Assembly: GCA_031841125.1 (NCBI GenBank)
Contig: CM063112.1
Coordinates: 58,395,722-58,459,721, forward strand
DNA length: 64,000 nucleotides
Source: Acanthococcus lagerstroemiae
Taxonomy: Eukaryota > Arthropoda > Insecta > Hemiptera > Eriococcidae
Reading direction: 5' to 3'
In this document: positions 43,201 to 53,639 of the stretch, piece by piece
Layout of the letters: each line of letters starts with the position of its first letter
Position numbering within the stretch: position 1 is the first letter of the stretch
The notes under the pieces: model-generated
Databases searched by the model: none
Told to the model about the DNA's origin: nothing
The model's input: only the letters and a program-made list of their open reading frames with translations
Translations under genes and position numbers: made by a program

Positions 43201-44375
43201 TCTGCTGGCTGGGACGTTTGCTTTAAGTCTGCCAAGGTCAAATGCTTAAAGTTCCTTGACGAGTACTTTTCATTTCTTGAAAATTTTTTGAAAACTGAAA
43301 TGTACTCGGCGGAGTACAGCTAGAATCCTTTCGGGGCACCACTGAGCGAAAGTATAGTTGGGCGGTCCATTAACATGAATTCAAGGTGCATAACGATGTC
43401 GTAGGGTGTATCTCAAAAGAAAAATTTCGACTTTCTAAAGTTTGTAAAGATAAACACGTTCAAAAGGATCAGTCGAATTGACTAGGTCGGGAAATTTGTG
43501 TAATAATAGGTAATAGAACGCAACACGATAAAATAAAATTATGGTCATTAGGTGTTTACCGTTAGGAATTCAGATACTCGTACATTTTGTAAAAATTTCG
43601 GGAAGCTGATTCCAAGCAGGAAATTGAAAAAAATTGGCTGAAATTCGAGGTCAGCATTGCCAGCGGTACAGGAATTTTTTAAACGATCCCGCTTTTTTTT
43701 ACGTTTAGTGTAGTCGAATCTGTGGAAGAAGAACGAAACCTAGACATAATTGGTTGATAATTCTCTTTCTCAGAATGCGTCCTTGAATATTAAAAAAAAA
43801 ATCCTCCGTTGTCTCTCGCTCGCTTGTTACCGCATTGTGATGCAAATCCTTTAAAATCAGTTTTTTTGCATTGTTGTCGAAAACTAAACATCTTAAGTAA
43901 ATGTTACAATCATGATATAATATTCTACCAAAACAATACTGCATAAAGTGTATTTCCTTCAACCATAGCCCCAGCATGGAAGGGCTGAAACAGACCATAC
44001 ACCACTGTACATTAACACAAGCCTTATGGCAAAAAAACGTAAAATGTTTGGACATTATTGTGGTTTTACCGACTACAGCGAATAGAAAGGATGCATATCA
44101 CTTTGGAATCCAGTTTCTACTCATACATTCCCATTCATCATCGGAATTTTTTCAAACTCATCCACCCTTTCCTTACATGTCACACATTGGAATTGGTGTT
44201 TTCTGTGTTTTTTAGTATCATCTATGACTTTTCAATTACAACATTTTATACCTGTCATTGGGCCGAATCATTGAATCAAGCTCACGTGTTCAAGGTCACA
44301 GAATTCGATTTCAGTACTGCTTTAGCGGTAAATCCACAATTGTGTTCTCTAAGGGGGAGGGGGTTGTAAGTTATT
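43201..44375. other. No recognised gene
   Basis: Frames at 43705-44055 (minus) and 44058-44369 (plus) are hydrophobic/aromatic without a domain I recognise. Confidence 0.4.
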
Positions 44376-44763
44376 AGGTCTCCCAAACTCGACGACCCTC
44401 TACCCCCACATCTTTTCAAACCTACTGGAGGAAATCTTCTATAACCCAAACTGGGAGGGGAGGGGTTGAAAATAGACAGGGTCTGGCTCATCAGCCTAAG
44501 GTTTGCAGATGACGTCGTCTTAATAGCACAGGACTGAGAGAAACTTCAATTAATGGCCAAAGAACCGGAGCAAGAGCGGCGGAAAGTAGAACGGCGTTGA
44601 TTACAAGTCAGGAAAAAGCCCCGAAAATTAATTTGGGAACAGAGTAAATTCTAGTTGAAGACAGCACAGTGTATTTAGAGCAGACAATATCACATGAAGA
44701 TAGTATGGGCAAAGAACTTAGTAAAAGGAGAGCACATATTTGGAGGGTTTTAGAATTTAGACG

Positions 44764-45523
44764 TTAACCTTTGAATACTAGCATGCTGAGGGAATCCCCG
44801 GTTGTTGATTGGTTGATTATTTCGGCATGATTCTTATGTAAAAATGACCGTAGAGTGTTTATTTTGTCCGCTGAAGTCGCTGTAACGTTTTACAGTGTTA
44901 TCACATTGAGAAAAAAAGAAGTCATTTTCTCAATAAAATCGTACTCCCGCACGGACATTATTTCGTGATGTTGGAAAGCAGCGCACTCTGTGCGGCAGCT
45001 TCCTATATTCGCCTCGCGTCATCCACACGCCGGTTTCGGCTCACTGCGAGTTAGTTCGTGTTTTCTTTTTGGTTTTCTTTACTCACGCGTTATCATCACA
45101 TTCTTTCACTCTTATCAAAATTAAGTTTTGCAATACCTTGCAATGTTCTCGCCATTACACTGTTACTATTGGCCAAACAACGATGAGCGAAAATAAGTTG
45201 AGTTTAGATCCTTCAATTGTGTAGATAAGCAATCATTTAACATAAACTTTTTTATTATGAATTATATGTACAATAAGATCTCATAGTTAAATTTTCAAAA
45301 TTTTGAACTTTTATAATACCGGGGATTCCCTCATCATGCTAGTATAAGTCTTAAATCGTAGAAAAATTTGTAGCTCCTTCAATTTTTTAGATAGGCAATT
45401 ATTTTACATAAACTTTTTTATTGTGAATTATATGTACAATAAGATCACATAGTTAAATTTTCAAAATTTTGAACTTTCATAGTATCGGGGATTCCCACAT
45501 TATGCTAGTATTCTAAGTCTTAA
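44764..45523. mobile_element. piggyBac-like MITE with TTAA ends and duplicated right end
   Basis: Left TTAACCTTTGAATACTAGCA followed by TGCTGAGGGAATCCCC. Right end, reverse-complemented, TTAAGACTTAGAATACTAGC. TTAA at both boundaries is the piggyBac target-site signature. A complete right end occurs at 45320-45354, and a second diverged copy of the last 169 bp ends at 45523 (both with CTTCAATT..TAGATA, TACAATAAGATC and GGGGATTCCC). No transposase is present; the internal segment 44800-45200 includes a GC-richer piece at 44980-45060. Inserted in the LINE RT. Confidence 0.75.
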
Positions 45524-45716
45524 ATCGTATGCTAGTCATAAAAGGTTATGGTATAGGCGTACGAGAGCACAATGCCGCTAAAAACAAAAATAAAAAATCT
45601 GGAAGATGTGGCGCAGACGTGGACAACCACCGAAGCGCCGAACCTGAAAATAGTGAGAACATAGATCGCCACGGGCACGTCGATTCTAGGCAAAAAAAAG
45701 AAGGATAGACTGAGAA

Positions 45717-46467
45717 CAGAGGCGTATTAAGGAAAGAAGCTGCTCTAGGCCATATAAAATCTGCCGCCTCATTTGATTAGAAATACATTGTAGGAACACA
45801 TGGAATCATAAGTGCGCCCAAATTATAATGCCCAGGTGACTATGAACTAGGCTGCTAAAGTGCTAATACCCTTTAGACCAAACTGCGGACTTAATTCACT
45901 TCGTTGTCAAGAAAATAATCCTTAGTTTAAATTTACTTACAGTATATTGATTGATAATATAATGCTGAATAAAGAATAGGCCTACATCAGGACAAAATTT
46001 TGTGTAACAAACCACAGAGGAAAAAAAAAATGGAAAAATGACTGAAATTAATCATGATGAAACAAAAATTACAATTACAGATTGACATATGCGTTTTCTT
46101 GGGATCAGTTCTCGGTTGTCACATGACTAAAAATTCGTACGCTTTGATAATTCGGTGGAGTGCTACCTATTGTTTCAATAGTAATGGACCAAGAATGCCG
46201 CTGCAATAGAAATTTTCTTGATAAGTTGACTAGGAAATTCTTGCGAAGCAATTTTCAAACGGACTTTTCGGTCACCCGGTATACGACAGAAATCTTTCAA
46301 ATGGCGTAGTTACTTCTTCTATTTTACTCTTTCTTCATTTTTCTACTTTTCTCATTCCTTTTTCCTTAATTTTTTTTTATTTTTTTGCTTCTTTTTTTGA
46401 TCTGAAAATTCAAAATTTTGCCGCTCTAGGCAGCTGCCTAGGTTGCCTAACGGTAAAAACGCCTCTG
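45717..46467. mobile_element. hAT-like non-autonomous element with perfect 8-bp duplication
   Basis: The direct repeat ACTGAGAA flanks it exactly (45709-45716, 46468-46475). Ends CAGAGGCGTATTAAGG and, reverse-complemented, CAGAGGCGTTTTTACC give a 9-bp inverted repeat CAGAGGCGT. Subterminal GCTGCTCTAGGCC and GCCGCTCTAGGCAGC are inverted-like words. It is 751 bp with no transposase frame. Removing it reconnects DRLR with the IEVTRRTGA segment of the LINE C-terminus. Confidence 0.85.
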
Positions 46468-46759
46468 ACTGAGAAACATCGAAGTGACAAGGAGAACCGG
46501 AGCAATAAATTGTAGGTACATAGCCGAAAAATTGAAGTTTGAATATGTGGGACATGTTGCCAGGGAAGGAAAGGAAAGATGAGGAAGAAGGGTGTCTGAT
46601 TGGTATCCTAGGGAAGGTTGGAGATCACTTGGGAGACCTCTGACAAAGTGGCATGACGAGCTAAAAAGGTTTTGGGTAAGGGGTGCAAGGGATAGGGACC
46701 GTTGGAGAAGAGTGCGGGAGACCTATGCCCCATCATGGGCGCACTGACCAATCGTAAAC

Positions 46760-47080
46760 GAGATACGTTACCTATAGTAGATTATGTGAATGGTTGTAAA
46801 TAAAATGTCATTCCGGCATGACCAGAACTATTACACAACTTCGTCCCAAAGCACCCACAAGAACAAACAAGTGGGCATGGTGACGCCGCGCTAACTCCAT
46901 TCTGACTCGACTTCTAGAAAAAGTCCATTAACGTGTAACGAAATCTAGCTTGCGGTACTTCACCTTACTGTACACTGCTCAGATTTCGAGGAAGAGCTGT
47001 TCACTTCAGGTGAAATACATTTTTAAGGTTCATTTTTGGTTTCGACCCACTGATCTCTCCTTGGGTCATTTTTTCAAGAC
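46760..47080. other. LINE 3' flank and unremarkable sequence
   Basis: The sequence after the ORF2 stop probably includes the LINE 3' UTR (TAGTAGATTATGTGAATGGT, AATAAAATGTCATTCC at about 46799). No A tail is visible. Confidence 0.35.
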
Positions 47081-47084
47081 ATAA

Positions 47085-47330
47085 CACATGGAGATTTAGC
47101 CTCTTATACGGCATCCTACTGGATCGGAACAAAAAATAAGCATAAAAACTGATTCAACGACGTTGGAAACTTATAAATTGATTACTTTTGCGAAGGAAAA
47201 TTAATGATGGAGATTCAGTCCTCTCTACTGGCATCCTAAGGAGGCGAAATCAAACACTAGTCCCAAAACAGATTTAGCTACGAATCTAATATGAGGGAAA
47301 AACAAAAATTTTTGGATTCATTTTGAGGTC
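47085..47330. repeat. Degenerate tandem repeat, period about 120 bp
   Basis: GGAGATTTAGCCTCTTATAC with GGCATCCTACTGGA (47090) recurs as GGAGATTCAGTCCTCTCTAC with GGCATCCTAAGGAG (47209). Both are followed by GATTxAxCxACG words. A third, weaker unit may start near 47330. Confidence 0.55.
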
Positions 47331-50070
47331 TCTGTAAGCTCCCTCCCTACGGGAGCCATTTATTCGAAGCACTTCAAACCAAATGCGGAACCAGAATATA
47401 CTAAAACACCAATCCAAAATTGTATCTGTATATTTTTAGCGTCATTGCAGGTTAAGAAAAATACAATTTAGTGAAAAAAGTCAAAATTCAATGTATTTTT
47501 CCATGAGAAGGGGAGGGGGTTGCGGCACATTTTCCTCTTCTCTGACTTGAGATAATTTGGTGTAACCGATCTCGGGATTTGCGTCATGACGCTTCTACAA
47601 AAAAAAAAAAAAAAAAAAATTCACCAAGGAGAAATAAGAATCACTCCACTGGGGGTCCTTACGTTCAACGATTTTTCAATGAAGCATTTTCTAAGCTCAA
47701 TTTTATATATTCACACAAAATTTCTGCAAAATTCGAGCAAGATCAGTTCAGGGTAACTTTTGTCTTCAGAGGTTAAAATTTTAAAGAAAATTAAGATTGA
47801 TTTTGAGAATTCGAGATTCTCATATAACTAGAGCCTTCCCATATGAGCCTAAAAGCAAATTTCTTTTTAGATAGGGGTTTTAGGAGCCGTGGAATTCACT
47901 TCTGAGGTCTTTTTCCTCCTCTTCTCTACCATTTGGAGGTTGCCACAGGGGCTAATTTTCATTGATGATGTTTATGCTGATAACAGAGTATATTTCAAGT
48001 CACCGAATCTATTTCTTGGGTCTTCCCCCTCCATTCCTTCTGGCGCAACAGAGAGCTACTTTCCAATTACTCCTATTTTCATGTTCTTTACACGGGAAAC
48101 TAGATTTTCTAGGTCGCCGGGTTCTTTTTTCCTCCTGTTAACTCTTCAGGCTCCATAGGGGGCTTAGCACTCAATAACGTCAATTAAAAAATATATTATG
48201 TTAATGAACTTATGAGCCTGCGCGATTAGAGAAAGGGAAAAAAACATAAATGAATTTAGCGACTGATAGGTACTGTAATGTTTTTCTCCATCGCTTCAAT
48301 GTAAAACGAACGTCACGCTTCTAACTGTATATTTTATCGTTCACGTCGGAACATTACGAACACTAAAAACGTACTGATTACTGATAACTAAATTATATCT
48401 AATTCTACCCTTAACTATACTCGAGCCGCTCTGCGACGTCCGGTTCGAACACTAACAGGTACAATGTTTTTATTGGAAAGAACACAGAAATTGGAGTAAT
48501 TCGAGATTAGCCTCCTGTGGTACCTGACAGGTTAGGAGGAGGGACAATGGACTTCAGAATAGGATTCAGCGAACTTTGGAATCTCCGTTTGAACAAATAA
48601 TAATTCTCAGGCTCGCATGCGGAGACTTCAGTTGTAGGAATTGCAAATTCTCAAAATCCACGTTTATTTGTATGAGAACTTTAAGACCCGTAAGGCACGG
48701 GTTACCCTTGCTCGAACATTGGAGGATTTTTCCTCTTAAATATGTAAAACCAGTCTAAGGAGGACTCCGACCAAAAACATCAGGGATAAGGTATATCCAA
48801 AAGGTAACCATCATTTTCCCCGTACATATAGTTTTTTAAAAAGTGGTGAAGGTGAGGGGAAGTGGGGGAAGGGGCGGCAGGAGGAAGTGATGAGGCGGTG
48901 TAGTGGAGAGAGAGAGAGAAACAAGTAAGGTGCTTCCAGGAGATAGCAAAATCCATTTCATGTGTCTTCGTATATTTTTTCTAAATTGCACTTTTGGAGA
49001 GCCCCGGGGAGTAGAAAGGAAAATAGTTCATTCACCACTCGTTCCATTTACGATTCATGTAATATACGTATCTCCTTTATGAACTCAAATAAATTCATGA
49101 TTAGAAATGCTTTAGGTGACTAAGAACATTTCACGGCAAAACATGATAAATGGTACATGCATCTTCCTCATAAGAGATTTCCAAACATCTGGACCATCAT
49201 TCCATTTTCTCATTTTCCCCCCCCCCAAATTCTTTGAAACGTATTATTTTTATCAGATAAAGCACCAACTGCAAGGAGGAAGGGGTTTTGAAAAGTCGGA
49301 ATTTCCCTCCATATATTTGAGATACACGCTACATAAAGCTGTGTGGATACATCACAGTCATAGACGGGAGGGGAAGAGAAAACTATCTGGTGATCGAAGA
49401 TATTACAATTGGCAGATATTTTGTAACGACCGGTTCAACTTATTTTTGCGCATAAAGTCTCCGATCGTGTTGCTGCTACGTAACAGATGAAAAAAAAAAA
49501 AAACATTGGTCGCACTTGCAAATGCGTTGCAGCGGTGTAAACTAATCAGAAATTTCGCAGTTGCCGATTTATCATTTGCGACAGATCGTGTTTGAAATTG
49601 GTCAAGTTTATAAAGAAAATTGGTAGGCTGAGTTCTGAGGAAAAAACGAGTTCACTATGCGCTACAATAATTCAACCGAACTCATTACAAAAATCAATGA
49701 CTACGGTTTGGTTCTCGAATGATATATGTAAGGTACGAGAAAGGAAAAAAGAACCAAGTTTATGAATAAGATCGCGCGAGTTCGTGAAAATATACTTAGA
49801 AAAAGAATGAATGAAATATTTCTTCCACTAGCTGATTTAGAGTTGGCACTTGTCCGTGTGCACGTCATTCGGTTCTCAGGTCTCATTGTGATTATCCATG
49901 TCATAAATCAATCAACTAATAGGTGCTAATAAATTTGCGCGGATTTTCCAACAAGTTTCGGTTGAATTTGAAAACCCGTTGTACAAAATTATACGAAGGT
50001 GCACACGATGCAACCGCTTGTGGAATATATTTGACGTGACTCAAATAATTTTCTAAATTTCCGTGATGTA
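47331..50070. other. Long stretch without a recognised gene
   Basis: Includes a poly(A) run at 47600-47619, G-rich sequence near 48840-48920 and a unique-looking piece at 48320-48460. The 124-aa plus frame 49116-49490 and others have no domain I recognise. Confidence 0.4.
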
Positions 50071-50074
50071 ATAT

Positions 50075-50170
50075 GGTCCGGTGGAGCGTATGGCGATGCA
50101 CGCATGCCAAAGTAGCTCCCCTGACCCTGCACCCCGGCCCCGGAAACTACCCTTTCAAGCATTGCATCAC
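50075..50170 (+). repeat. SINE-like repeat A, copy 3
   Basis: GGTGGAGCGTATGGCGATGC, ACGCATGCCAAAGTAGC, CCGGCCCCGGAAACTACCCT, TTCAAGCATTGCATCA. Lacks the CCCGAGC segment present after the core in the other two copies, so it is truncated at that side. Confidence 0.6.
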
Positions 50171-50513
50171 AGCAAGACCGTTGTGAGAAAGCTTTACGAG
50201 CGGTTCGGGAACTGAGCTTCACAAGGACGTAACAAGGGGGGACCGGGTGGGGCGCTATGAAAATCCACCGACCCAAGTTTGGCCTACCCATATACGAAAC
50301 TTCAATGCATGACATCTAAACATCCAAGATTTTTGAATATCTGAATCCTGAACAACAATGCAAGATGGAAATAAGGGAAAATTGAATTTGTAAAATGCAT
50401 ACATTAAGAGGAATTTAAAGAAGAACAAAACAGGTAACCACTTAACTGGTAGTCATTTCCCCGAATCCGTTTCCCTGACAGACTATTTCCCCGACAATAC
50501 ATTTTCCTGAAGT

Positions 50514-51116
50514 TTTATTTATTTATTTATTTACAGCCGTTTAGTCGAAGTTGATATCAGGGGAGAAACCGTACCCCTCCCTGACACCGTGACTAAGCCC
50601 ACGTTTGGGCATAGGCCTCTCCGCAAACTCTCCATTTTTGACGGCTGATGACCACGCTCCTCCACCCGGTCCACACTACCTTCACGAATTCGTCTCCCCA
50701 TCTCGTCATCGGTCTGTCACGCGATTGTTTTCTCTCCTACGACGTCCAAGCCTCTACTTTTCTTTCCCATCTCTCTTCCTCTTGTCTTAAAATATGCCCT
50801 TCACAAAATATCCTATGTCTGTCATACTAGATTTTTTCCTTAAAATTTGGTTGCTAATTTTGTCCGCCCTCGTAATACTAAAAATGCTCCTTTTCATAGT
50901 TCTCTGTGTTCTTTGAAGCTTCTGGGTACCACCTTTTGTTAGGGCCCAGGTCTGGGCCCCGTACAAGAGAACCGACCACGCATAGCTTTCCAATATTTTT
51001 GTTTTTAAATTGTTGTTAAACTTTCCTTTAAAAATTGGTTTTAGTGCCCAGTACTTTTGCCACCCTTTTTTAACCCTGATATTTAATTCTTTTTCCCTCC
51101 GGTTTTTGAAGCACAA
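50514..51116 (-). pseudogene. LINE ORF2 C-terminal fragment with (AAAT)n tail (antisense)
   Basis: The minus strand reads WALKPIFKGKFNNNLKTKIL, ESYAWSVLLYGAQTWALTKG, QKLQRTQRTMKRSIFSITRA and then, frameshifted, SRDRPMTRWGDEFVKV with SAVKNGEFAE. It ends at an (AAAT)n tail at 50514-50535. K.KIL.SY.WSVLLYGAQTW and ER.M.. then GRP.TRW.DE are hallmark post-RT words. 5'-truncated; the 3' tail orientation shows the insertion is on the minus strand. Confidence 0.85.
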
Positions 51117-51271
51117 AATTTACCCGAATTTATTTCCCGACATCCATTTACACGACAGTACAAGGCCCGATAGTTTTTTCAGGAAATATCTTGTCGGGTA
51201 GTTTTTGGAGAACGTTATTTCGAGAGTTATAAACGTGAGGCCAAAAATCTTCAGTCTTATTTGCATTTTTT

Positions 51272-51523
51272 CAACCCTGTCCAGAGGGGAGGGAGAAAGG
51301 GGGGAAATACCCCGGGCCCGGACAAGGGGGTCCGATTTTTTTAAAAGGCCTGAATTTTAATCACACTTTACATCAAATCAGCAATGACTCCTTACACCAT
51401 GAAAGAAACTTCATCCCGTAGCTTATAATTTTCTTCCATCTAACAATAGAACAAAGTGAACTCGAAGGAGAGAGGGGCCCGTGGAAATTCCCCCAGGCCC
51501 TTATTTTTCTCTACAGAGGGCTG
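51272..51523. mobile_element. Nested hAT-like MITE (252 bp)
   Basis: Left CAACCCTGTCCAGAGGGG and right end, reverse-complemented, CAGCCCTCTGTAGAGAAA. Internal CCCCGGGCCCGG and its near-mirror GGGGCCCGTGG are subterminal. CATTTTTT flanks both sides (51264-51271 and 51524-51531), an 8-bp duplication, although low in complexity. Confidence 0.6.
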
Positions 51524-51529
51524 CATTTT

Positions 51530-51841
51530 TTAGGATAGCAGTATAGTGTGAGCCAAGGCTCTTAGGAATTCAACTTGTTCGTCATTAGCCACACACTCAT
51601 TGTTGAAGTTCGTTACTCCTTCAACGTGTGGGGGGAGAAAAGGACAAAAGAGAGACGGAATTCTGGAGAACGTGTTCCAGTCTAAATTTGCTAAACACTC
51701 ATCATATTCCAAGACGATCAACCTCAATCGAGTCTGCAGCTGCAACCACTTAGCTCGTGGCGAGTTCGTCACTCGCCGGCCAAGGCTGAGTTGGGCCAGG
51801 CTGATTTTCGTATTGACCTGTTCCTCCTGGAGTTCAGTCAT
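51530..51841 (-). CDS. Possible ORF or exon, unknown product (103 aa)
   Basis: A minus-strand frame from MTELQEEQVNTKISLAQLSL through WLQLQTRLRLIVLEYDECLA, NLDWNTFSRI and NNECVANDEQVEFLRALAHT to a stop. Composition is well balanced (acidic, helical-looking), unlike the chance frames around it. It lies inside the putative element 50430-51951, close to one end. No family recognised; it could be a captured exon, an element protein fragment or chance. Confidence 0.35.
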   Translation of the reverse strand: MTELQEEQVNTKISLAQLSLGRRVTNSPRAKWLQLQTRLRLIVLEYDECLANLDWNTFSRIPSLFCPFLPPHVEGVTNFNNECVANDEQVEFLRALAHTILLS

Positions 51842-52059
51842 TGCCGGGGTGGTGATTGGCTACAATTACGCGGAAGCATTCGGGGGAAAAATTTTGGGAG
51901 AATATCTCATCGGGGAAACAGACTGTCGGGTAGTTGGATTCGGGTAACTGTCCTGAAACCTTCTTGTATAAGATGCAAATTACGTAATTCCATATTTCCA
52001 AAAAAAAAAAAAAACATTTTTCGTTAATATTGAAAAACAAAATTATAATCAAATAACAG

Positions 52060-52155
52060 AAATTATTGAAAAATAAAAATTAAGTCCCATTGACTAGATT
52101 CAAATCTATGTTCCTTCGCACTATTTCACTGCAGCGGAGCACCAAGTCACTGAGC
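52060..52155 (-). repeat. tRNA-like SINE fragment (antisense)
   Basis: On the minus strand CTCAGTGACTTGGTGCTCC is followed after about 30 nt by GATTTGAATCTAGTC, resembling a tRNA A box and a B box (GGTTCGAATCC) at tRNA-like spacing, then GGGACTTAATTTTTATTTTT as an A/T-rich tail. Too diverged to be a tRNA gene. Confidence 0.4.
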
Positions 52156-52204
52156 AGTCCTTTCTGAATTAGGTGACGTTAACATAAGTAAATAAATAAA
52201 TAAG

Positions 52205-52680
52205 GGCGTTCATTGGGTAACGGGCAAAATCCGGAAACTCCAAGATTTAAATCCAAATTCCTGGTAGAAAAAGGATTTGAATTCAAAGACTCAAATAATT
52301 TTTAGAAAAGAGTTTCAAATCCAAAATCCTAAATCCTCTCAATTTTCAGAAAAATTGGGATTTCGAATCCAAAATTCAATCATTTGAATTTTGACTTCTA
52401 AATTTCAGTAACTCAGCAGTAAGCACCCACGCAATCTTCAACATCTACTATTGGCTGAGGACGTTCGCATACAACTTCTGCTGTTTAGCTAAGCCGAAGC
52501 TTTTAGCCGTTATTAGCCGATCGATTTTCGCCCAAAATTAGCTAGCCGTTAGCTAGCTAATGAGATTACATCATTAGCTGTTAGGTGTTAGCTGAAGCCA
52601 ATCGTTTGGAAACGTTAGATTTTAGCTACGTTTTTAGCCCTGTCGATTGGCTAAGCAGCCCTGTCTGTAGCTCAGCGCTA
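52205..52680. repeat. Short-word repeats: AAATCCAAA, then TTAGCTA/TTAGCCG
   Basis: 52225-52400 repeats (G)ATTTGAATTCAAA/AAATCCAAAATCC words in both orientations. 52490-52660 repeats TTAGCTA, TTAGCCG and GTTAGCTGA about a dozen times. Both look like expansions of a short motif and contain small palindromes (TTAGCTAGCTAA at 52550). No coding. Confidence 0.55.
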
Positions 52681-53024
52681 AAATGCGAAATGGACACGCT
52701 ATTAGGCAAAAACCGCTCAAACGACATTTGTTGACAAAATGAGATATTAGTATCGTTAGAAAGGCTGCATTCGAGTTGCGGTCGAAATACGAAAATGAGG
52801 GGTGAAATTGCGTCCTGGGTTCTATCAGATTGTGTCCGACCAGTAGCCGAGTTGCGTCCGACCAGGAGTCAAATTGCGTCTCTACCAAATTCCACTTGTA
52901 CATATCTGGCTTTCAAATCGGACCGGAACATGCACAGCGTACGTAAGATTAGAATGTTGACCTGCTGATTGTTAGGTGCATTCCCTCGGCACGCTTACCC
53001 CTGCCGATGGACTTGAAATATATG

Positions 53025-53345
53025 CCATTTGTTTGTGTGATGTTTGTGCTGGCTTGTGCTGAAAACCGCGTCGTTTGTGCAGCCCTCTTCCAGAGACATT
53101 TGAGACAATGTTGGGGGTGCTTTAGAAACGGGAGCACCCCCACTTTCATCTAGGGGATCGAAAATGGTGTCAATCGTTTGTGCTAGGTTTGTGCTGAAAA
53201 CCTCGTCGTTTGTGCTGCCCCCTTTCCCAAGATGTTGAGGTTTATTTTTGGGGATGCCGAAAAAATGGTTTTTGAAAAAGGGGTTAGACAAAGGATTGAA
53301 AAGAGAAAAGGGGACGCAATCGTTTGTGCTCCGTTTGTGCTGATT
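53025..53345 (+). repeat. GTTTGTGC satellite, period about 145 bp
   Basis: CGTTTGTGCTAGGTTTGTGC with TGAAAACCTCGTCGTTTGTG (53170-53216) has a counterpart at about 53030-53075 (TTTGTGTGATGTTTGTGC, TGAAAACCGCGTCGTTTGTG) and a third partial one at 53319-53345 (CGTTTGTGCTCCGTTTGTGC, TGA). The spacing is about 146 and 145 bp. GTTTGTGC itself occurs several times per unit. Minus frames here (53183-53380 and others) repeat NIxxKGxAQTTRFSAQ-like peptides because of the DNA repeat. Confidence 0.75.
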
Positions 53346-53639
53346 TTACATAATTCATTTTTGGGCACGAATTTATTCATGAATGTGGTTATCGCGCAAG
53401 TTGCTCTGAAGATTCCTCGACATTTTTAACCATACCAGTTGCCCGCTGACAGTCCTAAGTCTGTTGAAGTGAGACGGAAAATGTGGAGTTCGGTAGGGAC
53501 GCAATTCGGCTGCTAAATGTGAAATGGGCCGCAACTCGGAGCCGCCCGTTGGAAAGAGCATACAAAGTATAATTTTTTTAAATTTCTGTATCCATGTTAA
53601 AAAAAGCTTAGCAGGCAAGGAGATTTGTGCTCCCACCTG

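Larger units (their letters stand above)
44379..46747 (+). pseudogene. LINE reverse transcriptase pseudogene with two DNA-transposon insertions
   Basis: Exonic pieces: 44379-44763 encodes NLLEEIFYNPNWEGRGLKID, LRFADDVVLIAQD (the catalytic xADD box) and TVYLEQTISHEDSMGKELSK. 45524-45716 gives AQTWTTTEAPNLKIVRT and GKKKKDRLR. 46468-46747 gives IEVTRRTGAINCRYIAEKLK, FEYVGHVAREGKE, WYPREGWRSLGRPLTKWHDE and DRDRWRRVRETYAPSWAH with its TGA stop. These are the RT palm, the LYGAQTW linker and the C-terminus in the right order. Frameshifts, in-frame stops and a small deletion mean it is dead. It is interrupted by 44764-45523 and 45717-46467. Confidence 0.85.
50430..51951. mobile_element. Possible element with TTTCCCCGA-rich inverted ends
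   Basis: The left end region (CAGGTAACCACTTAACTGGT, then CATTTCCCCGAATCCG, TTTCCCTGACAGACTATTTC) is mirrored by the right end region read on the minus strand (CAGTTACCCGAATCCAACTA, CCCGACAGTCTGTTTCCCCG). The left block is separated from its continuation at 51117 (TTTACCCGAATTTATTTCCC) by an inserted LINE fragment. Inside are a nested MITE (51272-51523) and a 103-aa minus ORF. No target duplication found. Confidence 0.45.

Noticed and set aside
49116..49490. 124-aa plus frame as a gene
   Set aside because: No recognisable domain, overlaps a poly-C run and A/T-rich sequence, and has no supporting start or splice context.
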